Source of the DNA: Zoogloea sp041904905
Lineage (GTDB): Bacteria; Pseudomonadota; Gammaproteobacteria; Burkholderiales; Rhodocyclaceae
Assembly: GCF_041904905.1 (NCBI RefSeq)
Contig: NZ_JAYRMI010000010.1
Span: 1 to 64,000 of the forward strand
Direction of reading: 5' to 3'
DNA: 64,000 bases
Shown here: positions 8,069-14,939 of the stretch, one piece after another
How positions within the stretch are numbered: position 1 is the first letter of the stretch
Layout of the letters: each line of letters begins with the position of its first letter
Translations under genes and position numbers: made by a program
The notes under the pieces: model-generated
Told to the model about the DNA's origin: nothing
The model's input: only the letters and a program-made list of their open reading frames with translations
Database searches by the model: none

Positions 8069-8674
8069 CTATCTCAGAGCGTGAATGACCGCAAAGGCCG
8101 GCAACCCGGCGCCCCCTCCCCCCAACTTATAAGCCACCTTCGTTTCCTCCACCACCAACTGCCCCCATCGCTGAAGTTCCTTGATCACAGCATCCACGTC
8201 CGCATCCGAGTGGGCGCGCTGCAGGCTTTTCAGTAGCGCCTTGATGGTGCTCGATAGGGTCGCCACTTTCCGGGGCCGGGAAGCACCGCGTTTCTTGAGG
8301 TCTGACACCACAAGATCAAAGGCAGTTTGGGTGCTGTTGGCGCTGGCGTGCGGCGGAGTGGGCTTGGGCGTCACTGCGTTTGCAGGAGAAGCAGAAGCTA
8401 ATGGTGCAGGGCACGACGCCTGGGCCAGCACCGCCGGGCACTGGAAGTTGCCTCGCTGATTCAGCACGACCTGCATCTTCTCGCGGATCGATTTGGCGCC
8501 AAGCAGATGGTTGAGCGTCTTGCAGCAGGCCACGCAGTTGCCTTCGTCATTGGTGCCGCCGTTGGCAGTGGCCACCAGATGCTCTACCGACGCCTCTGCC
8601 TTCGGAAGCGGTTTGCGGCAGAAGAAGCACTGCCCACCCTGAGCAAAGAGGAGGCGGTCGAGATGTGCGGTCAT
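8069..8674 (-). CDS. HNH-type zinc-finger nuclease-like protein with C-terminal winged-helix-like region
   Basis: A 201-residue protein. Residues 16-56 read as an HNH/McrA-type module: Cys pair C16-x2-C19, then EHLVATANGG (E31-H32), N47, paired Cys C50-C51 and H56, a pattern that binds zinc and a catalytic metal in HNH endonucleases. A low-complexity Pro/Ala/Ser linker (about 85-115) leads to a basic helical region (LKKRGASRPRKVATLSSTIK) ending in a short strand (QLVVEETKVAYKL), suggestive of a winged-helix fold. ATG 8674 was chosen because the HNH module then starts within 20 residues; longer forms begin inside non-coding-looking DNA. It is transcribed toward the ParA-HEPN pair and away from the 21-bp repeat array. 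Function unknown. Confidence 0.65.
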   Translation of the reverse strand: MTAHLDRLLFAQGGQCFFCRKPLPKAEASVEHLVATANGGTNDEGNCVACCKTLNHLLGAKSIREKMQVVLNQRGNFQCPAVLAQASCPAPLASASPANAVTPKPTPPHASANSTQTAFDLVVSDLKKRGASRPRKVATLSSTIKALLKSLQRAHSDADVDAVIKELQRWGQLVVEETKVAYKLGGGGAGLPAFAVIHALR

Positions 8675-8830
8675 GGCGATGTCGGTTCTGGCGTCTTTCC
8701 GTAGGGCGGGGAGAGGATACCAGCCGATTGCGGGCGCCGCACACCGGCATTGGGGCCAGATGCCCACCGCCCCCCCAAAAACCCAGCCCCCGCGCGGCTT
8801 TCGGGGCGCTTGCGCCTTATGCCGACCGCT

Positions 8831-9229
8831 TTTCGCGATCTCCGGCAACGGTTGCCCGACGTGCTGGAATCATTGCCCGATGTCCGGCAATTGTTCCACG
8901 ACGTCCTGCAATGGCTGCAGGGCGTCGGGCAAACCTTGCATGACGTCGGGCGATAGTTGCCCGACGCCATGCACAGGCTGCCGGATGTCTGGCAACTATC
9001 GCCGGATGTCTGGCAATCATTCACGGACGTCGGGCAGCCCTTGCCGGATGCCGGTGAATGATTGCCCGGCATCCGGCAAGGGCTCACGGGCAGCTGGCAA
9101 GGTTTGCGCGATGCCCTGCAAACAGTGCACCGCGTCGTGCACTGTTTGCAGGGGGGCGGGCAGATGTTGGCCGACGCGCGCGATCTGCCAGAAGCCGTCG
9201 GCCAGGATGTGCCGGGCGACGTGTGATCG
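8831..9229. repeat. Array of nineteen 21-bp quasi-palindromic units
   Basis: Nineteen consecutive units of exactly 21 bp with no insertion or deletion over 399 bp, starting at 8831, 8852, 8873 and so on to 9209. Each unit is an imperfect 18-bp dyad with consensus TTGCCCGAC-GTCGGGCAA followed by a variable triplet. The dyads are degenerate but clear (for example 8873-8890, 8999-9016, 9062-9079, 9125-9142). Read in phase, both strands give the heptad LPDVxQx, but each such frame is broken by stop codons, and the internal ones all lie in variable triplets (plus: 8954, 9059; minus: 8870, 8996, 9017). The 21-bp period equals two DNA helical turns. The array lies between the HNH gene and the acyl-CoA ligase. 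Confidence 0.9.
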
Positions 9230-9382
9230 ATGCGGGGGGCGCGTGGATGGCTGGGGCGTCCTCTGCAGGCGGAGCGGCAGAGGCCTCGCCCCCACCCCGC
9301 AGCCCAACCCCGCCACCCCACCTCCGCCCCGCACCTGTTAATCTCCCCGTCACAAAACCATAACAGCGTTGGGAGTATCGCC

Positions 9383-11038
9383 ATGCCCGTCAAACTCATC
9401 GACCGCACGCCGGAGGCGTACGGCTATCCGCTGCTCATCAAGCAGCTTCTGCACACCCCGCTGGCCATTGCGCCGGATCGGGAGATCACCTACATGGGCG
9501 GGCGGCGGCACAGCTACCGCACGATGCGGGCGCGCATCGGGCGGCTGGCCAGCGCGCTGGCCGGGCTGGGGGTGGATGCGGGCGACACGGTGGCGATGAT
9601 GGACTGGGACAGCCACCGCTACCTGGAGTGCTTCTTTGCGGTGCCGATGATGGGCGCCATCCTGCAGACGGTGAATGTGCGCCTCACGCCGGAGCAGATC
9701 CTCTACACCCTCAACCACGCCCAGGCGGATGTGGTGCTGGTGAATGCGGAGTTCTTCCCGATCCTGGCCGCCATCGCCCCGCGGCTCACCACCGTGCGGC
9801 GTTTCGTGCTGATCGAGGATGCGCCGGCCGATACGCCGCCGCCGGTGGATTTTGCGGGGGAATACGAGGCGCTGCTGGCCGCCGCGTCGCCGGATTACGA
9901 CTTTCCGGATTTCGACGAGAACGCCAAGGCCACCACCTTTTACACCACCGGCACCACCGGGCTGCCCAAGGGGGTGTATTTCAGCCACCGGCAGCTGGTG
10001 CTGCACACCCTGGCGGTGGCGGCGGGGCTGGGCGGGGCCACCGGTCAGGGCCGGCTGGATCGGGACGATGTGTACATGCCCATCACCCCCATGTTCCACG
10101 TGCACGCCTGGGGCCTGCCTTATGTGGCCACCCTGCTGGGGCTCAAGCAGGTGTATCCGGGCCGCTACGTGCCCGAGACGCTGCTCAAGCTGGTGCGCGA
10201 CGAGGGGGTGACCTTCTCCCACTGCGTGCCCACCATCCTGCACATGCTGCTGGTGCATCCGCTGTCCAAGGTGATCGACCTCTCCCGCTGGAAGCTCATC
10301 ATCGGCGGGTCGGCCATGTCGCAGGCCCAGGCCCGGGTGGCCCAGGAGCGGGGCATCGACGTGTTTGCCGGCTATGGCATGTCCGAGACCTGCCCGATCC
10401 TCACCGTGGCCTTGCTGCCGCGCACCGCGCTGGATGCGCCGCCGGCCGATCAGGCGGTGCTGCGCGCCCGCACCGGGCTGCCGCTGCCGCTGGTGGATGT
10501 GCGCGTGCAGGGGCAGGACGGCGCCGACCTGCCCCGCGACGGGCGCAGCGTGGGCGAGGTGGTGGTGAGGAGCCCGTGGCTCACCCAGGGCTACCTGCAC
10601 GACCCCGAGGCGTCGGCGGCCCTGTGGCAGGGCGGGGTGCTGCACACCGGCGACATTGGCCACATCGCGGCCGATGGCTGGCTGCAGATCACCGACCGCA
10701 TCAAGGATGTCATCAAGACCGGCGGCGAATGGACCTCGTCCCTGCAACTTGAGGACGTGGTGGCCCAGCACCCGGCGGTGGCCGACGTGGCGGTGATCGG
10801 CGTGCCCGACGCCAAGTGGGGCGAACGCCCGCTGGCCAAGGTCACCCTCAAGCCCGATCAGGTGGGCAAGGTCACCGAACACGAGATCCGCAACTTCGCC
10901 GCCCGGCTCATCGAATCCACCGGGGTGAGCCGTTACGGCGTGCTGCTGCAGGTGGAGTTCGTCGAGGCCCTGGCGCGCACCAGCGTGGGCAAGCTCAACA
11001 AGCGGGCCATGCGTGAGGCCCAGGGCAACACCGCCTGA
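9383..11038 (+). CDS. Fatty acyl-CoA ligase (AMP-forming, AlkK-like)
   Basis: A 551-residue member of the ANL adenylate-forming superfamily, activating a carboxylic acid (probably a medium- or long-chain fatty acid) to its CoA thioester. Motifs visible in order: P-loop-like TTGTTGLPKG, GYGMSETCPI, TGDIGHI, the hinge ITDRIKDVIKTGGEW and a C-terminal GKLNKRAMR with the catalytic lysine. Length and the HVHAWGLPY region resemble medium-chain AlkK-type ligases. ATG 9383 has GGGAG ten bases upstream; the frame open from 9230 runs out of the repeat array and is rejected. It appears monocistronic. A weak hairpin follows the stop. Confidence 0.88.
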   Translation: MPVKLIDRTPEAYGYPLLIKQLLHTPLAIAPDREITYMGGRRHSYRTMRARIGRLASALAGLGVDAGDTVAMMDWDSHRYLECFFAVPMMGAILQTVNVRLTPEQILYTLNHAQADVVLVNAEFFPILAAIAPRLTTVRRFVLIEDAPADTPPPVDFAGEYEALLAAASPDYDFPDFDENAKATTFYTTGTTGLPKGVYFSHRQLVLHTLAVAAGLGGATGQGRLDRDDVYMPITPMFHVHAWGLPYVATLLGLKQVYPGRYVPETLLKLVRDEGVTFSHCVPTILHMLLVHPLSKVIDLSRWKLIIGGSAMSQAQARVAQERGIDVFAGYGMSETCPILTVALLPRTALDAPPADQAVLRARTGLPLPLVDVRVQGQDGADLPRDGRSVGEVVVRSPWLTQGYLHDPEASAALWQGGVLHTGDIGHIAADGWLQITDRIKDVIKTGGEWTSSLQLEDVVAQHPAVADVAVIGVPDAKWGERPLAKVTLKPDQVGKVTEHEIRNFAARLIESTGVSRYGVLLQVEFVEALARTSVGKLNKRAMREAQGNTA

Positions 11039-11078
11039 ACGGGGCGGGCGCCAGCCCCAAGGCAGGGCGGGCCCCGTT
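11038..11078 (+). terminator. Stem-loop after acyl-CoA ligase
   Basis: AACGGGGC (11038-11045) and GCCCCGTT (11071-11078) form an 8-bp stem directly at the stop codon of the acyl-CoA ligase gene. There is no following T-tract, so intrinsic termination is uncertain. The rest of the 339-bp gap up to 11377 holds a second inverted repeat, GGCGGGCG (11188-11195) with CGCCCGCC (11212-11219), and no credible gene. Confidence 0.35.
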
Positions 11079-11377
11079 ACGGGCAGATGAAACCGGGGTG
11101 GCGCACCAAATCGGTGCCGCCCACCGGCCCCGTTGTGGTGCGTCCGGGCCTCGCGCACCGGCGCGGTCGGGGCGCCTGCGCCCACCCGGCGGGCGGTTTG
11201 ACGCGCAAAATCGCCCGCCCGGCGGAGGGGGGTCATCCCTTCGCGCAGGCGGCCGCCCGTTCGGGTGCCGCGCGGCCGCCATCGTGGCGCAATGCCCGCA
11301 GGGTAAACAGGCTGGCTTGAAGCTTGCTAACACAGAAGACCAGTCCGAACCCTGCAGCCCCACGAACGGAGTCTACC

Positions 11378-14300
11378 GTGACCATTCACGTTGCCCTCAA
11401 TCACCTGACTTCCTACAAGTACGACCGCCCGATCAACGTCGGCCCGCAGGTCGTGCGCCTGCGCCCGGCGCCCCACAGCCGCACCCGCATCCTGTCCTAC
11501 TCGCTGCGGGTGCTGCCCAAGCCGCACTTCATCAACTGGCAGCAGGACCCGCAGTCGAACTACCTCGCGCGGCTGGTGTTCCCGGAGAAGGTGACCGAGT
11601 TCAGCGTCGAGGTCGATCTGGTGGCCGAGATGTCGGTCATCAACCCCTTCGACTTCTTCCTGGAGCCCGAGGCCGAAAACTTCCCCTTCGCCTACGACAA
11701 GACCCTCGCCCACGAGCTGGCGCCCTTCCTGCTGAAGGAAGAGGCCACCCCCGCCTTTGCCGACTACCTCGCCACCCTGCCCCGCGAGAAGATGCGCAGC
11801 GTCGACTTCCTGGTGAAGGTGAACGCCGACCTGCAGCAGCACATCGGCTACGTGATCCGGATGGAGCCCGGCGTGCAGACGCCCGAAGAGACCCTCGTCA
11901 AGCGCACCGGCTCGTGCCGGGATTCCGCCTGGCTGCTGGTGCAGCTGCTGCGCCACATGGGCCTGGCCGCGCGCTTCGTGTCCGGCTACCTCATCCAGCT
12001 CAAGGCCGACGTGAAGGCCCTGGACGGCCCCTCCGGCACCGACGTCGACTTCACCGACCTGCACGCCTGGACCGAGGTCTACCTGCCCGGTGCCGGCTGG
12101 GTGGGCCTCGACCCGACCTCCGGCCTCTTCGCCGGTGAAGGTCACATCCCGCTGGCCTGCTCGCCCGATCCCTCGTCCGCCGCGCCGATCTCCGGCCTCA
12201 TCGACGAGTGCGAGTGCGAGTTCGAGCACCGCATGGCGGTCACCCGTGTGAAGGAAGCGCCGCGGGTCACCAAGCCCTACACCGAAGAACAATGGGCCGA
12301 GATCGAAGCCCTGGGCCACCTCATCGACGTGGACCTGGAAGCCCACGACATGCGCCTCACCATGGGCGGCGAGCCCACCTTCGTATCCATCGACGACCCC
12401 GACGGCGCCGAGTGGAACACCGAGGCGATGGGCCCCAACAAGCGCATCCGCGCCGAAGACCTCTACCACCGCCTGCGCGACAAGTACGCCCCCCAGGGCC
12501 TCGCCCACTTCGGGCAGGGCAAGTGGTATCCGGGCGAGCAGCTGCCGCGCTGGTCGCTCACCTGCTTCTGGCGCAAGGACGGCGAGCCGATCTGGACCCG
12601 CGCCGACCTGATCGGCGATTCGGCCACCCCCGGCAACGTCAAGGTCGACAAGGCCCACACCTTCCTCGCCGGCGTGGCGCAGCGCCTCGCCGTGGACCAG
12701 CGCCGAGTCTTCCCGGCCTATGAGGATGCCTTCTACTACCTGTGGCGCGAGCGCCGCCTGCCGGGCAACGTGGACCCGTTCGACGCCCGCCTGGACGACC
12801 CCCTGGAGCGCGACCGCATCCGCCGCGTGTACGAGCACGGCCTGCCCAACCCGGTGGGCTACGTGCTGCCGATCTCCCTCAACGCCTACACCGGCGCGTG
12901 GCAGACCGGGCCGTGGTTCCTGCGCGACGAGCGCTGCTACCTGATCCCCGGCGATTCGCCGGTGGGCTACCGCCTGCCGCTGGATTCCCAGCCCTGGGCC
13001 GCCAAGGGCGACTACCCCTACGTGAACCCGGTGGACAGCCACCAGACCTTCCCGCCGCTGCCCTCCCACTCGGCGATCCGCCGCCAGCTGCCCGGCGGCC
13101 AGACCGCGGTGCTCAACGCCCTCACCGACGACGCCAGCGGCTTTGGCACCTCGGCCGCAGCCCGCGCCGCCGAAGCCCTCAAGGCCGCCCGCGCCGCCGA
13201 AAAACTGAGCCCCACCGACCGCCAGCCCCAGCCCTTCGAGTCGGCCGACTGGATCGTGCGCACCGCCATGTGCGCCGAACCGCGCAACGGCACGATGCAC
13301 ATCTTCATGCCGCCGCTCGCCAGCCTCGAGAAGTACCTGGAGCTGGTGGCCGCCATCGAAGCCACCGCCGCCGACCTGGGCATGCCGGTGGTGCTGGAAG
13401 GCTACGAGCCGCCGCAGGACCCTCGCCTCACCCACTTCCGCATCACCCCCGACCCCGGCGTGATCGAGGTGAACATCCACCCGGCCAGCAACTGGGAAGA
13501 GCTGGTGGAGCGCACCACCCACCTCTACGAAGCGGCCCACTACGCGCGCCTCACCACCGAGAAGTTCATGGTGGATGGCCGCCACACCGGCACCGGCGGC
13601 GGCAACCACTTCGTGCTGGGCGGCGCCACCCCGGCGGATTCGCCCTTCCTGCGCCGGCCGGACGTGCTGCGCAGCCTGATCTCCTACTGGCACAACCACC
13701 CGAGCCTGTCCTACCTGTTCTCGGGCCTGTTCATCGGCCCCACCAGCCAGGCCCCGCGGATCGACGAGGCCCGCAACGACTCGGTGTATGAAATCGAGAC
13801 GGCCTTCCGCCAGTTCCCCAAGCAGGGCGAGAACGTGCCGCCCTGGCTGATCGACCGGCTGCTGCGCAACCTGCTGATCGACGTGACCGGCAACACCCAC
13901 CGCTCCGAGTTCTGCATCGACAAGCTGTACTCGCCGGACGGCCCCACCGGGCGGCTCGGCCTCGTCGAGATGCGCGCCTTCGAGATGCCGCCCCACGCGC
14001 GCATGTCGCTGGCCCAGCAGCTCCTGCTGCGCGGCCTGCTGGCCCGCTTCTGGGAGACCCCCTACGCGCCGGAACGCCTGGTGCGCTGGGGCACCGAGCT
14101 GCACGACCGCTTCCTGCTGCCGCACTTCGTCGAGCAGGATTTTGCCGACGTGATCGAGGACATGCAGGCCCACGGCCTCGGCTTCAAGAAGGAATGGTTC
14201 GCCCCGCACCTGGAGTTCCGCTTCCCCAAGATCGGCGACTTCGCGGTGCGCGGCATCGACGTGGAGCTGCGCAACGCCCTCGAACCCTGGCACGTGATGG

Positions 14301-14758
14301 GCGAGGAAGGCGCCATCGGTGGCACGGTGCGCTTCGTGGATTCGTCCGTCGAGCGCCTGCAGGTGAAGGTGACCGGCATGTCCGACGACCGCTTCGTGCT
14401 GGCCGTCAATGGCCGCACGGTGCCCCTGCAGCCCACCGGCACCGTGGGCGAGTACGTGGCCGGCGTGCGCTACCGCGCCTGGCAGCCGCCCTCGTGCCTG
14501 CACCCCACCATCCCGCCCCACGCGCCGCTCACCTTCGATCTGGTGGACACCTGGAGCGAACGCTCCCTGGGCGGCTGCCAGTACCACGTGGCGCACCCGG
14601 GCGGTCGCAGCTTCGAAACCTTCCCGATCAACGCCTTCGAGGCCGAGAGCCGCCGCCTGGCGCGCTTCTTCCGGATGGGCCACACCCCGGGCGAACCGAA
14701 GGTGAAGGCCTCGCCGGTGGAGAAGGAGTTCCCCTTCACCCTCGACCTGCGCCGCTAG
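11378..14758 (+). CDS. DUF2126 transglutaminase-like large protein
   Basis: A 1126-residue protein. The N terminus is a bacterial transglutaminase N domain (IHVALNHLTSYKYDRPI) followed by a papain-like transglutaminase core with an intact triad: C180 in GSCRDSAW, H229 in DLHAWTEV and D245 in LDPTSG. From about residue 320 to the end it matches DUF2126, a large domain found almost only in this context. The start is GTG 11378, with GGAG upstream and alignment to the family N terminus; an in-frame ATG at 11324 lacks both. It heads a three-gene cluster with an ATP-grasp/alpha-E protein and a second transglutaminase. The cluster is thought from comparative genomics to make or attach peptide-like modifications, but chemistry is unproven. 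Confidence 0.93.
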   Translation: MTIHVALNHLTSYKYDRPINVGPQVVRLRPAPHSRTRILSYSLRVLPKPHFINWQQDPQSNYLARLVFPEKVTEFSVEVDLVAEMSVINPFDFFLEPEAENFPFAYDKTLAHELAPFLLKEEATPAFADYLATLPREKMRSVDFLVKVNADLQQHIGYVIRMEPGVQTPEETLVKRTGSCRDSAWLLVQLLRHMGLAARFVSGYLIQLKADVKALDGPSGTDVDFTDLHAWTEVYLPGAGWVGLDPTSGLFAGEGHIPLACSPDPSSAAPISGLIDECECEFEHRMAVTRVKEAPRVTKPYTEEQWAEIEALGHLIDVDLEAHDMRLTMGGEPTFVSIDDPDGAEWNTEAMGPNKRIRAEDLYHRLRDKYAPQGLAHFGQGKWYPGEQLPRWSLTCFWRKDGEPIWTRADLIGDSATPGNVKVDKAHTFLAGVAQRLAVDQRRVFPAYEDAFYYLWRERRLPGNVDPFDARLDDPLERDRIRRVYEHGLPNPVGYVLPISLNAYTGAWQTGPWFLRDERCYLIPGDSPVGYRLPLDSQPWAAKGDYPYVNPVDSHQTFPPLPSHSAIRRQLPGGQTAVLNALTDDASGFGTSAAARAAEALKAARAAEKLSPTDRQPQPFESADWIVRTAMCAEPRNGTMHIFMPPLASLEKYLELVAAIEATAADLGMPVVLEGYEPPQDPRLTHFRITPDPGVIEVNIHPASNWEELVERTTHLYEAAHYARLTTEKFMVDGRHTGTGGGNHFVLGGATPADSPFLRRPDVLRSLISYWHNHPSLSYLFSGLFIGPTSQAPRIDEARNDSVYEIETAFRQFPKQGENVPPWLIDRLLRNLLIDVTGNTHRSEFCIDKLYSPDGPTGRLGLVEMRAFEMPPHARMSLAQQLLLRGLLARFWETPYAPERLVRWGTELHDRFLLPHFVEQDFADVIEDMQAHGLGFKKEWFAPHLEFRFPKIGDFAVRGIDVELRNALEPWHVMGEEGAIGGTVRFVDSSVERLQVKVTGMSDDRFVLAVNGRTVPLQPTGTVGEYVAGVRYRAWQPPSCLHPTIPPHAPLTFDLVDTWSERSLGGCQYHVAHPGGRSFETFPINAFEAESRRLARFFRMGHTPGEPKVKASPVEKEFPFTLDLRR

Positions 14759-14772
14759 GCGTCTCGCGGCCC

Positions 14773-14829
14773 GTAAAGCCGCCCCGTGAAGTGCCCGGCG
14801 ACACCCTCGCCGTGCACTTCACCCTTTAC
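14773..14829 (+). promoter_or_regulatory. Nested long inverted repeat between transglutaminase-cluster genes
   Basis: Three concentric inverted repeats form one long potential hairpin: GTAAAG (14773-14778) with CTTTAC (14824-14829), a perfect 9-bp pair GTGAAGTGC (14786-14794) with GCACTTCAC (14814-14822), and an inner CGGCG with CGCCG. It starts 15 bases after the DUF2126 stop and 167 bases before the ATP-grasp gene start. Without a T-tract it is more likely an attenuating or RNA-stabilising structure, or a protein-binding dyad, than a simple terminator. Confidence 0.55.
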
Positions 14830-14939
14830 GCCGCCCCTGAAATGTCAGTAGCCTACGGGGTTCGTGGAGCGGGGCCGATCTCCTTCCGGGAGCGTCGGCC
14901 CGTTTTACCTCCGCCCTACCCGATACCAGCCGCGACCGC

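Noticed and set aside
5900..8100. Attachment-site direct repeats flanking the low-GC segment
   Set aside because: Comparing both edges by eye gave no repeat longer than expected by chance, and no tRNA gene or integrase is present.
8831..9229. Possible CRISPR array
   Set aside because: Units are 21 bp with only a 3-bp variable triplet; there are no 30-bp unique spacers and no cas genes.
8671..9408. Cys-rich minus-strand frame (245 codons) and matching plus frame 8673-9341 across the 21-bp array
   Set aside because: Their regular Cys/Ser/Gly heptads are a by-product of the 21-bp repeat read out of phase. The start regions overlap the HNH gene and the frames run into the acyl-CoA ligase start.
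11327..14683. 1118-codon minus-strand frame
   Set aside because: Exact antisense of the DUF2126-transglutaminase gene, with no domain and biased Gly/Val/His composition.
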